A stretch of 21,074 nt of DNA, taken from JBKJVQ01 sp046717125 (GTDB lineage Bacteria; Pseudomonadota; Alphaproteobacteria; Rhizobiales; Methyloligellaceae). Positions within the stretch are counted from its first letter, which is position 1, and each line of letters opens with the position of its first letter. The position numbers were made by a program, and so were the translations under genes. Location: positions 1 through 21,074 of the forward strand of contig JBKJVQ010000267.1 in the NCBI GenBank assembly GCA_046717125.1. The letters run 5' to 3'. This document shows, piece after piece, positions 1 to 7,910 of this stretch. The notes beneath the pieces were generated by a model. That model had not been told where the DNA came from. It saw only the letters and a program-made list of their open reading frames with translations, and ran no database searches.

Positions 1-342
1 GAGCTGAACATGAAGCTGTTTCATGATCTCCTCGATGCGCATGGCTACAGCACGATCCAGACCAGGAACGGGATGGACGCGCTTTCGCTCGCGCGCGAGC
101 ACCGCCCCGACCTGATCCTGATGGACATACAATTGCCGGAAGTATCGGGTCTGGAGGTCACGAAGTGGCTGAAGGAAGACGATCAGCTCCGGGACATTCC
201 CGTCGTCGCGGTGACGGCCTTTGCCATGAAGGGCGACGAAGAGCGCATCCGTGACGGCGGCTGCGAGGCCTACATCTCGAAGCCGATCTCGGTGTCCAAG
301 TTTATCGACACCGTCCGGCACTTCATCGGCGAAGCGAAATAA
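1..342 (+). CDS. divK: DivK single-domain response regulator (5' end missing)
   Basis: This is a stand-alone receiver domain that shuttles phosphate in the polar cell-cycle network; in Caulobacter DivK is phosphorylated by DivJ and dephosphorylated by PleC. The frame is open from base 1 (codons E-L-N before the first internal ATG at base 10), so the true start lies to the left. Compared with Caulobacter DivK, about eleven residues are missing, including the first acidic pocket residues. The phosphoacceptor lies in LMDIQLPE, the switch threonine in VVAVTAFAMKGDEE, and the conserved lysine in YISKPIS. It ends 18 bases before pleD, on the same strand, an arrangement conserved in alphaproteobacteria that suggests co-transcription. 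Identity is very likely because nearly every motif matches DivK rather than a generic CheY. Confidence 0.95.
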   Translation, partial: ELNMKLFHDLLDAHGYSTIQTRNGMDALSLAREHRPDLILMDIQLPEVSGLEVTKWLKEDDQLRDIPVVAVTAFAMKGDEERIRDGGCEAYISKPISVSKFIDTVRHFIGEAK

Positions 343-360
343 CAGAAAAGCCGATTCAAT

Positions 361-1728
361 ATGACCGCTCGCATTCTTGTCGTCGACGACATCGAAGCCA
401 ACGTGAAGCTGCTCGAAGCGCAGCTCATGGCGGAGTATTTCGAAATCCGCACCGCCCGCAGCGGCGCCGAGGCGCTCGACATCTGCGCCCGGGAGCGCGC
501 CGATGTCGTGCTGCTCGACGTCATGATGCCCGGCATGGATGGGTTCGAGACCTGCCGCAGGCTGAAATCCGATCCCGCCACTTGCCACATCCCGGTCATC
601 ATGGTCACGGCGCTCGATCAGCCGTCCGACCGCGTGCAGGGGCTGGAAGCGGGCGCCGACGACTTCCTCACCAAGCCGGTCGACGATCTCGCGCTGGTGA
701 CGCGCGTGAAGAATCTCGCGCGGCTCAAGCCGCTGACCGACGAAATGGCGATGCGCGCGTCGACGCGCGCGCAGATGGGATACACGCAGACGCAGGACAT
801 GGTCGCCACCACCGGACGCGGCGGCCGTATCCTTCTCGTTGAGGATCACGCCCGCTCCGCCGAGCGTATGAAGGACACGCTATCAACCGAGCATGTGGTC
901 GAGATCGAGACCGATCCGAGCCGCGCGCTGCTGCGTCTGCCGGACGGCGGCTACGATCTCGTCATGGTCAGTCTCGACCTGAAGGGCTCGGATGGCTTGC
1001 GCCTCTGCTCGCAGGTGCGCTCGCTCGACAGGACGAGGCGCATGCCGATCCTCACGATCGTCGAGCCGGGCGAGGATGCGCGGCTGCTTCGCGGCCTCGA
1101 TATGGGCGTGAACGATTACATCGTCCGGCCGATCGACCCGAACGAACTCTTGGCCCGCGTGCGCACGCAGGTTCGACGCAAGCGCTATACCGACAGCCTC
1201 CGCAACCAGCTTGAGGAGACGGTCGAGCAGGCGATCCTCGATCCGCTGACCGGTCTGCATAACCGGCGCTATATGGAGAGCCACCTTAAGACCTTGGTCG
1301 AGGAGGCGCTGCAGCGCGGCAAACCGCTGTCGGTGCTGGTCGTCGACATCGACTACTTCAAGGCGGTGAACGACACCTATGGTCACGACGTGGGCGACGC
1401 GGTCCTGAAGGAGTTCTCAGGACGTCTGCGCCGGAACATCAGAGGCATCGATCTCGGCTGTCGGCTGGGCGGCGAGGAATTCGTCGTGGTCATGCCCGAC
1501 ACCGATCTTGCCAAGGCCTGGGTCGTTGGCGAAAGGTTGCGGCAGTGCATGGCGGCGGCGGCGTTCTCGGCAGGCGGCGATGGGCAGCTTCGCGTGACGG
1601 CGAGCGTCGGCGTTTCGACGATCGAGTTCCAGGACGATTCGCCGGAGAAGATCATGAAGCGGGCGGATCAGGCGCTGTATTGCGCCAAGCGGGACGGCCG
1701 CAACCGCGTGGTTGCGGACGCGGCCTGA
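361..1728 (+). CDS. pleD: PleD diguanylate cyclase response regulator (REC-REC-GGDEF)
   Basis: This enzyme makes cyclic di-GMP from two GTP and is known in Caulobacter to act at the pole once phosphorylated. The 455-residue protein has the full PleD layout. REC1 spans about residues 3-120, with phosphoacceptor D53 in VVLLDVMMPG and lysine K105 in LTKP. A second receiver-like domain lies at about 155-272. The GGDEF domain runs from about 290 to 450, with the active-site motif GGEEF at 370-374. An inhibitory-site RxxD (RGID, 361-364) lies just upstream, so product feedback inhibition is expected. In the second receiver the aspartate position is serine (S204), consistent with REC2 being a dimerisation adaptor rather than a phosphoacceptor. 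The length matches the family. It follows divK by 18 bases. Confidence 0.97.
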   Translation: MTARILVVDDIEANVKLLEAQLMAEYFEIRTARSGAEALDICARERADVVLLDVMMPGMDGFETCRRLKSDPATCHIPVIMVTALDQPSDRVQGLEAGADDFLTKPVDDLALVTRVKNLARLKPLTDEMAMRASTRAQMGYTQTQDMVATTGRGGRILLVEDHARSAERMKDTLSTEHVVEIETDPSRALLRLPDGGYDLVMVSLDLKGSDGLRLCSQVRSLDRTRRMPILTIVEPGEDARLLRGLDMGVNDYIVRPIDPNELLARVRTQVRRKRYTDSLRNQLEETVEQAILDPLTGLHNRRYMESHLKTLVEEALQRGKPLSVLVVDIDYFKAVNDTYGHDVGDAVLKEFSGRLRRNIRGIDLGCRLGGEEFVVVMPDTDLAKAWVVGERLRQCMAAAAFSAGGDGQLRVTASVGVSTIEFQDDSPEKIMKRADQALYCAKRDGRNRVVADAA

Positions 1729-1810
1729 GGCGAAGGCTGCGGTCGCCTTGAGCCGAGGATTTCCGCCCAAGAGCGGGAGCCCGTAACCTTAACACTTTAC
1801 TTTCCCACGG

Positions 1811-1832
1811 CTTTTCGCGTATGCACGAAAAG
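1811..1832. repeat. Perfect 7-bp inverted repeat in gene-free stretch 1729-2118
   Basis: The arms CTTTTCG and CGAAAAG are perfect complements separated by eight bases. They lie about 80 bases after the pleD stop and about 50 bases before a stronger hairpin. There is no T-run after it on the + strand. It may be part of a structured transcript or a protein-binding site; the sequence does not decide. The surrounding gene-free stretch (1729-2118) has no ORF that looks coding. Confidence 0.4.
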
Positions 1833-1878
1833 TTCGCGATTGATTTTATGCAATTGCGTCGTAGATTGTTCGCGACTG

Positions 1879-1901
1879 AACCGGGAAATTGTCCCGGTTT
1901 T
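1879..1901 (+). terminator. Candidate Rho-independent terminator after pleD
   Basis: A perfect 8-bp stem, AACCGGGA paired with TCCCGGTT, encloses a five-base loop (AATTG) and is followed by a short T tract, four Ts counting the end of the stem. It lies about 150 bases downstream of the pleD stop and in the right orientation to end the divK-pleD transcript. The T tract is short, so efficiency is uncertain. On the opposite strand the stem is flanked by four As at its 5' side but has no good T-run. Confidence 0.55.
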
Positions 1902-2064
1902 GGGGGTGAATAGCCGTTCGACTGACGCGCCAGCCGCGTTGATCGGGTCGCAACGCGTCCCCGAACTCAGATAACCCTGCGGATGCTCAGGTCCGCCGCA
2001 TCTCCTGGGTCCGTAGGGTTCGGCCGGCACGGGACACGGCTAGAGTGGCCTCCTCGTTGACGCC

Positions 2065-2097
2065 GCTTCCCGGCCGGCCACCTATTCCTTGGGAAGC
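2065..2097. repeat. Inverted repeat just downstream of rpmG
   Basis: GCTTCCC (2065-2071) and GGGAAGC (2091-2097) are perfect complements around a 19-base spacer, which itself contains the palindrome GGCCGGCC. It begins about 20 bases beyond the rpmG stop, on the side where a terminator for the leftward topA-rnr-DUF983-rpmG transcript would be expected. No T-run follows on the minus strand, so it is not a classical terminator. It may protect a 3' end or assist Rho-dependent termination, but this is inference. Confidence 0.35.
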
Positions 2098-2118
2098 TGA
2101 TTCACGTCAGTCGGAAGG

Positions 2119-2286
2119 CTACTTGATCTTGCCTTCCTTGAACTCGACGTGCTTGCGCGCGACGGGATCGTACTTCTTGAGCACGAGCTTCTCGGTCGTG
2201 TTGCGCGGATTTTTCTTGGTCACGTAAAAGTAGCCCGTGCCGGCGCTCGAAACGAGCTTGATCTTCTGGGTAATGGGCTTGGCCAT
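2119..2286 (-). CDS. rpmG: 50S ribosomal protein L33
   Basis: This is a 55-residue basic protein of the large ribosomal subunit. It begins MAKPITQKIKLVSSAG and continues GTGYFYVTKKNPRN and KLVLKKYDPVARKH, which are diagnostic of L33. It has no cysteines, so it is the zinc-free (C-minus) form that does not depend on zinc supply. The ATG at 2286 is preceded by GAGGA seven bases upstream, a good ribosome binding site that fixes the start. It is the last gene of the leftward topA-rnr-DUF983 group, 63 bases after DUF983, and may also have its own promoter in that gap. Confidence 0.97.
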   Translation of the reverse strand: MAKPITQKIKLVSSAGTGYFYVTKKNPRNTTEKLVLKKYDPVARKHVEFKEGKIK

Positions 2287-2349
2287 CGGGCCGTCCTCGA
2301 AATCGTGTCGGGTGTGAAGCCGCGCACCCTAGCCATGGTCAGAGCGAAG

Positions 2350-2796
2350 TCAAGACTCCGGAATAGCCCGCAGGGATTCGGCGTCGCGATCGTCGGGGTC
2401 GAAGCCATGCATATAGAGCGCCCATTGCAGGCCGATCAACGCACCCTTTACGGGCGGCAGGAGCAGTAGACACAGGATCAGCGTCAGCGGAATCCAGATT
2501 GCGCCATGAAGCCAGAGCGGCGGCGCATAATTCATCTCGACCCAGAGCAGCAGCCCGATGACGATATGCGCCACGATCGAGATGACGAAATAGGGCGGGG
2601 CGTCGTCGGCGCGATGGTGATGCAACGCCTCGCCACATGAGGCGCATTCCAGCGCGACCTTGAGATAGGAATCGTACATCCGGCCCGTGCGGCAACCGGG
2701 ACAGCGGCTCAGAAAACCGTCGCGCATGGCCGTGAACACCGGGCGTGGTTCCCGATCCGGGATTTCCGTTTCGCTGGTCAGCGCCGTATCGCTCAT
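2350..2796 (-). CDS. DUF983 membrane protein with N-terminal zinc-ribbon cysteines
   Basis: This is a 148-residue protein of unknown function from the DUF983 family. The N-terminal part has two cysteine pairs, C32-P-G-C35 and C51-A-S-C54, that look like a zinc ribbon facing the cytoplasm. Two hydrophobic segments follow at about 69-89 and 98-115, then a short acidic tail. Its ATG lies 9 bases after the rnr stop, with no strong ribosome binding site visible, suggesting translation coupled to rnr. Position between rnr and rpmG is common in alphaproteobacteria. Other DUF983 proteins lie near cytochrome oxidase assembly genes, but nothing here ties this copy to respiration. Confidence 0.92.
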   Translation of the reverse strand: MSDTALTSETEIPDREPRPVFTAMRDGFLSRCPGCRTGRMYDSYLKVALECASCGEALHHHRADDAPPYFVISIVAHIVIGLLLWVEMNYAPPLWLHGAIWIPLTLILCLLLLPPVKGALIGLQWALYMHGFDPDDRDAESLRAIPES

Positions 2797-2805
2797 TTAG
2801 GCAAT

Positions 2806-5067
2806 CTAACGCGCGTGCCGCCGTTTTGGACGCGGAAGCGGGCGCGGCCGAACGCCGCGCTTCGCCGCCTTTCGAATCGTGCGGCCTTCCTTGCCCGGAC
2901 TCAGCATTTCGAAACGAAGCGCGCCCGCCGAAGGAATGGCTTCGAGCAGCTTCACCTCAACCCGATCGCCGAGCTGATAGGTGCTGCCGCTTTCCGCCCC
3001 CACCATCGCTTGGCGCACATCATCGTGGGCGAAATATTCGTAGCCGATGCTCGATGCAGGCACGAAGCCGTCCGCGCCCGTATCATCCAGACGAACGAAC
3101 AGACCGGTTCTGGTGACGCCGGAAACACGGGCCGGAAACACCGCCCCGACGCGATCGGCAAGATAGGCCGCGATCAGACGGTCTGTCGTTTCGCGCTCGG
3201 CCAGCATCGCGCGGCGTTCGGTCTGCGAGATCGATTCCGCCACGTCTTCGAGGCTCGCGATCTCGGCATCTGTCAGTCCGTCCTTGCCCAAACCGAGCGC
3301 GCGGACCAGCGCCCGGTGCACGATCAGGTCGGCATAGCGCCGGATCGGCGAGGTGAAATGCGCGTAGCGCCTCAGGTTCAGGCCGAAATGGCCGGGGTTC
3401 TCCGGCGCGTATACAGCCTGCGCCTGCGACCGGAGTATGACTTCGCTGACCAGCTCCGAATGCGGCGTGCCGCGCACGCGTTCGAGGATCAGATTGAACT
3501 GCGCCGGACGCAGCGTGCCGGCTTTGGGCAGCTTGATGCCGATTGTCGCGAGGAATTCTCCGAGAGCCGCGAACTTCTCCTTCGAAGGCGGCTCGTGCGC
3601 GCGATAGACGAGCGGCGTTTTCTTCGCTTCCAGAGTCTCGGCCGCGGCGACGTTTGCCTGAATCATGAATTCCTCGATCAGCCGGTGGGCATCGAGGCGG
3701 GGCGGCGTGACGACCGAGGAGACGCGCCCCTTCGCATCGAGCAGGATTTTCCGTTCCGGCAGATCGAGGTCAAGCGGCCCGCGCGCGTCGCGGGCATGGG
3801 CAAGCGCGGCATAGGCGGCCCAGAGCGGCTTCAGGATGGGGGTGAGGAGCGGGCCGGTCAGGTCGTCCGGATTGCCGTCGATCGCGGCCTGCGCCTGCTG
3901 GTAGGACAGTTTCGCGGCGGAACGCATCAGTCCGCGCACGAACGCATGCGAGCGCTTGCGGCCCGAGCGGTCGAACACCATGCGCACCGCGAGGCACGCG
4001 CGATCCTCACCGGACTTGAGCGAACACAGGTCGTTCGAGATGCGTTCGGGCAGCATCGGCACCACCCGGTCCGGAAAATAGACCGAGTTGCCGCGCTTCT
4101 TCGCTTCCCGGTCGAGTGATGATCCCGGCCGGACGGAGTGCGCCACGTCGGCGATCGCGACGGTAACGACATGGCCGCCGGGGTTCGCGGGATCGTCGTC
4201 GGGCGCGGCATGGACCGCGTCGTCATGATCGCGCGCATCCACCGGATCGATCGTGATGAGCGGCAACCTGCGTAAATCCTCGCGGCCCTTCAGCGTGGCG
4301 AGGCCTGCGGCGTCGGCTTCGGCAAGTACGGCTTCCGGAAACACATCCGGGATGCCGTGCATGTGGATCGCGATCAGACTGATGCTGCGCTGGTCGCCCG
4401 GATGCCCCAGCCGCTCGGTCACGCGCGCTTGCGGCTGACCGATGCGGCCGCCACGGAAAATCTCGATACGGACGAGTTCGCCGTCCTCCGCATCGCCGCG
4501 GTCTGCCTTCGCCACCGTCCATTCGCGAAGCTGCTTTTTTTCGATCGGCTCGATCACGCCGACGCCGCCAGGGCGCGCACGAAAAATGCCGAGCGGTTTC
4601 GTCACCAGTCTCGGCAGCTTGCGGATGGGCCTCGCTTCGTAGGCGATGTGACGTTCATCGCGGCTGGCGGTGGACAGTTTGGCCAGCACCCTGTCACCCA
4701 CGCCGAGCGGCTGTCCGCCGTCGCGACGGCTTTCGCGGACGAGAATGCGGGGCGGCTCGCCATCGCCGTTCCAGGTTTCGGGGCGAGCAATCAGGTCGCC
4801 ATGCTCGTCGCGGCTCGTCGTGAGAAGGACGGCTACAGGCGGAAGCTTGCTGGTCGGCTCGATGCGGCGGAGGGAGCCTCCGATCAGCCCTTCGTCGGCC
4901 AATTCCTTGAGCGTGCGTTTCAGCTCGATGCGATCCTGGCCTTTGACGCTGAACGCTTTCGCGATCTCCCGCTTGCCAATCCGGTCCGGCGCGGTTTCGA
5001 GAAACGCGAGGATATCTTCGCGGGAAGGAGCGGTTCGCTGCGCCGGCGGCCGCTTCGGTTTCGGCAC
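2806..5067 (-). CDS. rnr: Ribonuclease R (3'-to-5' exoribonuclease)
   Basis: RNase R degrades RNA processively from the 3' end, including structured RNA, and takes part in ribosome and mRNA quality control. The 753-residue protein has a winged-helix region at about 15-70, cold-shock-like RNA-binding domains at about 75-235, the RNB catalytic domain at about 265-590, an S1 domain at about 641-724 and a basic tail rich in Arg, Lys and Pro. The catalytic aspartate cluster is intact in IDPVDARDHDDA (D274, D280, D282, D283), matching D201, D207, D209 and D210 of E. coli RNase II. The start is GTG at 5067, only 3 bases after the topA stop, with GGAG inside the topA end acting as the likely ribosome binding site, so the two are probably translated from one mRNA. 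Confidence 0.97.
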   Translation of the reverse strand: MPKPKRPPAQRTAPSREDILAFLETAPDRIGKREIAKAFSVKGQDRIELKRTLKELADEGLIGGSLRRIEPTSKLPPVAVLLTTSRDEHGDLIARPETWNGDGEPPRILVRESRRDGGQPLGVGDRVLAKLSTASRDERHIAYEARPIRKLPRLVTKPLGIFRARPGGVGVIEPIEKKQLREWTVAKADRGDAEDGELVRIEIFRGGRIGQPQARVTERLGHPGDQRSISLIAIHMHGIPDVFPEAVLAEADAAGLATLKGREDLRRLPLITIDPVDARDHDDAVHAAPDDDPANPGGHVVTVAIADVAHSVRPGSSLDREAKKRGNSVYFPDRVVPMLPERISNDLCSLKSGEDRACLAVRMVFDRSGRKRSHAFVRGLMRSAAKLSYQQAQAAIDGNPDDLTGPLLTPILKPLWAAYAALAHARDARGPLDLDLPERKILLDAKGRVSSVVTPPRLDAHRLIEEFMIQANVAAAETLEAKKTPLVYRAHEPPSKEKFAALGEFLATIGIKLPKAGTLRPAQFNLILERVRGTPHSELVSEVILRSQAQAVYAPENPGHFGLNLRRYAHFTSPIRRYADLIVHRALVRALGLGKDGLTDAEIASLEDVAESISQTERRAMLAERETTDRLIAAYLADRVGAVFPARVSGVTRTGLFVRLDDTGADGFVPASSIGYEYFAHDDVRQAMVGAESGSTYQLGDRVEVKLLEAIPSAGALRFEMLSPGKEGRTIRKAAKRGVRPRPLPRPKRRHAR

Positions 5068-5070
5068 GGA

Positions 5071-7707
5071 TCAGCTCTCCGTGGCTTTGCCACGCGCGGC
5101 GGACTTGCGCGGCTTCGATTTTGCAGCAGGTTTCGCCTTCGCTTTCGCGTCTCCGCCATCCTTCGGCTTGGCCCTGCCACGCGCGGGCCGCTTGGACGGG
5201 CCCTTGGCGGCGCGCGCGGAGATGAGTTCGAGCGCAGTCTCCAGCGTGACGCATTCCGGCTTCATGTCGCGGGGAAGGGTGGCGTTGACCTTGCCATGCT
5301 TGACGTAAGGGCCATAGCGGCCGCTGAGCACCTGCACCGCGCCGCCATCCGGATGGTCGCCGAGTTCCTTCAGCACAGTGCCGCCACGGGCAGCCGCCTG
5401 CGACGCGGCCTTGTCGGCAAGAAGACTCACCGCGCGATTGAGCCCGACGCTGAAGACCTCTTCAGCGGTCGAAAGATTCGCATACTTCCCGTCATGCTCG
5501 ATAAACGGGCCGTAGCGCCCGAAGCCCGCGACGATCGCCTTCCCCGTTTCCGGATGCAGCCCGACCTCGCGCGGCAGGGCGAGCAGCGTCAGCGCCATGT
5601 CGAGATCCATCGTATCGGCCTCGAAACCTTTCGGAATCGACGCCCGCTTGGGCTTCTCACCGCCATTGGCCTCGCCGAGCTGCAGATAGGGCCCGAAACG
5701 CCCCGTCCGCAGTGTGACGGCGAGACCCGTTTCGGGATCTTCGCCCAGCACCTTGCCGTCGGCGGACGCTTCGGGCGATGCGTCCTGCGCGCCGGATAGC
5801 TGCCGCGTGAACCGGCAGTCGGGATAGTTCGAGCAGCCGATGAAAGCGCCGAACTTGCCAACCTTCAGGCTGAGGCGTCCTCCCTCGCAATTGGGACAGG
5901 TGCGCGGATCCTTGCCATCGCCCTGGTCCGGAAATACGTGGGGCCCAAGAATTTCGTTTAGGGCCTCCAGCACGTCCGACACGCGCAGATCGCCGATCTC
6001 GTTCACGGCGGCAATGAAATCGCGCCAGAAATCGCGCAGCACGTCCTTCCACTCGATCTCGCCGGCCGAGATGCGGTCGAGCTTCTCCTCGAGACTCGCG
6101 GTGAAATCGTACTCGACGTAGCGGCCAAAGAAGCTTTCGAGGAAGGCCGTGACCAACCGGCCGCGGTCTTCCGGGAACAGACGTTTTTTGTCCAGCCGCA
6201 CATAGTCGCGCTCTTGCAGCACGTTGAGGGTTGCGGCGTAGGTCGAGGGCCGGCCGATGCCGAGCTCCTCAAGCTTCTTGATCAGGGTCGCCTCGGTGAA
6301 GCGCGGCGGCGGTTCCGTGAAGTGCTGTTTCGCCTCGACGCCGCGCGTCGTGACAGCCTCGCCTTGGGCCAACGCGGGTAAGCGGCCGTCGCCCTCGCTA
6401 TCCGTATCGTCCAGACCTTCCTCGTAGAGCTTGAGGAAGCCGTCGAAGCGCACGACCGATCCGGTGGCGCGCAGACCGAATGTCCTGCCGTCCGACCGCG
6501 CCGACAAATCCGCGGTCGTGCGTTCGATCTCCGCGCTCGCCATCTGGCTCGCTAGAGCACGCTGCCAGATCAGGCGGTAGAGCTTCGCCTCGTCGTCTCG
6601 GAGCATGCGTCCCATCCGGTCGGGCTCACGATCGAAGCTGGTGGGCCGGATCGCCTCGTGCGCTTCTTGTGCGTTCTTTGCCTTGGTCTGATACATGCGC
6701 TGCGACGGCGAAACGTAGCGGTCGCCGAACAGGCGCGCAGCCTTCGCCCGCGCGGCCTGGATCGCCTCGGCCGCCATCTGGACGCCGTCGGTGCGCATAT
6801 AGGTGATGAGCCCTTGCGTCTCGCCGTCGACGTCAACGCCTTCGTAGAGCTTTTGCGCGATCTGCATGGTCTGGCGCGGCGAGAAACCGAACTTGCGCGA
6901 TGCCTCTTGTTGCAGGGTCGACGTGGTGAAGGGCGCGGCCGGGTTACGGCGTTGATCCTTCGATTCGATCGACGAGACGGTAAACCTGCCGCCTTCGACG
7001 CCGGCCTTCAGACGCTCGGCCGTCGCCGCGTCTGGGATCGCGAATTTGTCGAGCTTCTCACCATCGACGGAGAACAGCCGTGCGCGGAAATTCTGACCGT
7101 CACGGCTGGCGAGTTCGGCGACAACCGACCAGTATTCCTGGGTACGAAACGCCTCGATCTCGGTCTCGCGGTCGCACACGAGACGCAGCGCGACAGACTG
7201 GACCCGGCCGGCGGAACGCGCGCCTGGCAGCTTGCGCCACAGCACCGGCGACAGCGTGAACCCCACGAGATAGTCCAGCGCGCGGCGTGCGAGATAGGCG
7301 TCGACCAGCGGCGCATCAATCGTGCGCGGCTCGCGCATTGCCTTGAGCACCGCGTCCTTGGTGATGGCGTTGAACACGACGCGCTCGACCGGCACGTCCT
7401 TCAGCACCTTTTTCTGATCGAGCACCTGCAACACATGCCAGGCGATCGCCTCGCCTTCGCGGTCGGGATCGGTTGCGAGGATGAGCTTGTCGGCACCTTT
7501 GACCGCCCGCGCGATTTCCGAGAGCCGCTTGGCGGACTGCGAGTCGACGTCCCAGATCATCGCGAAATCGTCGTCGGGCTGCACCGACCCATCTTTGGCG
7601 GGGAGGTCGCGCACGTGCCCATAGGACGCCAGCACGTGATACGCGCCGCCGAGATATTTGTTGATGGTCTTCGCCTTCGCAGGCGATTCGACAATGACGA
7701 TGTTCAT
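5071..7707 (-). CDS. topA: DNA topoisomerase I (type IA)
   Basis: TopA relaxes negative supercoils by cutting one strand through a tyrosine. The 878-residue protein opens with the Toprim domain (MNIVIVESPAKAKTINKYLG), has the metal-binding DxDxE motif D80-D82-E84, and the active-site Y303 in GLITYMRTDG. After the core comes one C4 zinc finger (CPNC to CSNYPDC), then at least three topoisomerase C-terminal repeats recognisable by GRFGPYL, GRYGPFI and GRYGPYV. A tail of about 45 residues rich in Lys, Ala, Arg and Pro follows and probably binds DNA. It heads the leftward group topA-rnr-DUF983-rpmG. In many relatives dprA lies immediately upstream of topA; here it does not. Confidence 0.98.
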   Translation of the reverse strand: MNIVIVESPAKAKTINKYLGGAYHVLASYGHVRDLPAKDGSVQPDDDFAMIWDVDSQSAKRLSEIARAVKGADKLILATDPDREGEAIAWHVLQVLDQKKVLKDVPVERVVFNAITKDAVLKAMREPRTIDAPLVDAYLARRALDYLVGFTLSPVLWRKLPGARSAGRVQSVALRLVCDRETEIEAFRTQEYWSVVAELASRDGQNFRARLFSVDGEKLDKFAIPDAATAERLKAGVEGGRFTVSSIESKDQRRNPAAPFTTSTLQQEASRKFGFSPRQTMQIAQKLYEGVDVDGETQGLITYMRTDGVQMAAEAIQAARAKAARLFGDRYVSPSQRMYQTKAKNAQEAHEAIRPTSFDREPDRMGRMLRDDEAKLYRLIWQRALASQMASAEIERTTADLSARSDGRTFGLRATGSVVRFDGFLKLYEEGLDDTDSEGDGRLPALAQGEAVTTRGVEAKQHFTEPPPRFTEATLIKKLEELGIGRPSTYAATLNVLQERDYVRLDKKRLFPEDRGRLVTAFLESFFGRYVEYDFTASLEEKLDRISAGEIEWKDVLRDFWRDFIAAVNEIGDLRVSDVLEALNEILGPHVFPDQGDGKDPRTCPNCEGGRLSLKVGKFGAFIGCSNYPDCRFTRQLSGAQDASPEASADGKVLGEDPETGLAVTLRTGRFGPYLQLGEANGGEKPKRASIPKGFEADTMDLDMALTLLALPREVGLHPETGKAIVAGFGRYGPFIEHDGKYANLSTAEEVFSVGLNRAVSLLADKAASQAAARGGTVLKELGDHPDGGAVQVLSGRYGPYVKHGKVNATLPRDMKPECVTLETALELISARAAKGPSKRPARGRAKPKDGGDAKAKAKPAAKSKPRKSAARGKATES

Positions 7708-7759
7708 TGAAACTCAGTTCGGGGGATCGCTACCGGCATCGGGCCGTTCGAGCGGGCAG

Positions 7760-7788
7760 AACATGGTGGCTGGGAAACGGCCTGTCAA
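7760..7788 (-). promoter_or_regulatory. Candidate promoter of the topA-rnr-DUF983-rpmG group
   Basis: On the minus strand a perfect -35 TTGACA (complement of 7783-7788) is followed after 17 bases by CATGTT (complement of 7760-7765), a weak -10 matching three of six consensus positions. A transcript would begin near 7753, about 45 bases before the topA ATG. The spacing and the perfect -35 favour it; the poor -10 is the weak point. Confidence 0.5.
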
Positions 7789-7823
7789 ACACTGGCGGGA
7801 CAGAGCCGCCGCCGCCTGTGAAA

Positions 7824-7848
7824 AAATCTGAATACGTGTATTAGATTT
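7824..7848. promoter_or_regulatory. AT-rich imperfect inverted repeat between topA and a small divergent ORF
   Basis: The arms AAATCT-G-AATAC and GTATT-AGATTT are complementary over eleven positions apart from one bulged G, around a two-base centre. It stands out in a GC-rich setting and lies about 35 bases upstream of the candidate topA promoter and 60 bases before the small ORF start at 7911, so it suits a shared operator. Read on the minus strand the second arm runs into six Ts, so it could instead act as a weak terminator after phaC, but the stem is AT-rich. Confidence 0.4.
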
Positions 7849-7910
7849 CTGGGTACACTCTATGTGGGCAGTAGACTGATTTGACACGACACAGGCGAGC
7901 AATCGATCCG

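Noticed and set aside
1902..1930. Resemblance of GGGGGTGAATAGCCGTTCGAC to the 5' end of tmRNA
   Set aside because: No matching acceptor strand with T arm and CCA lies upstream, as a permuted alphaproteobacterial tmRNA would need, and no tag reading frame ending in alanines follows.
2815..5799. Long + strand open frames of 434 and 480 codons opposite rnr and topA
   Set aside because: They are antisense to proteins with complete catalytic motifs and are rich in Arg, His and Asp without any domain; long shadow frames are expected in GC-rich coding DNA.
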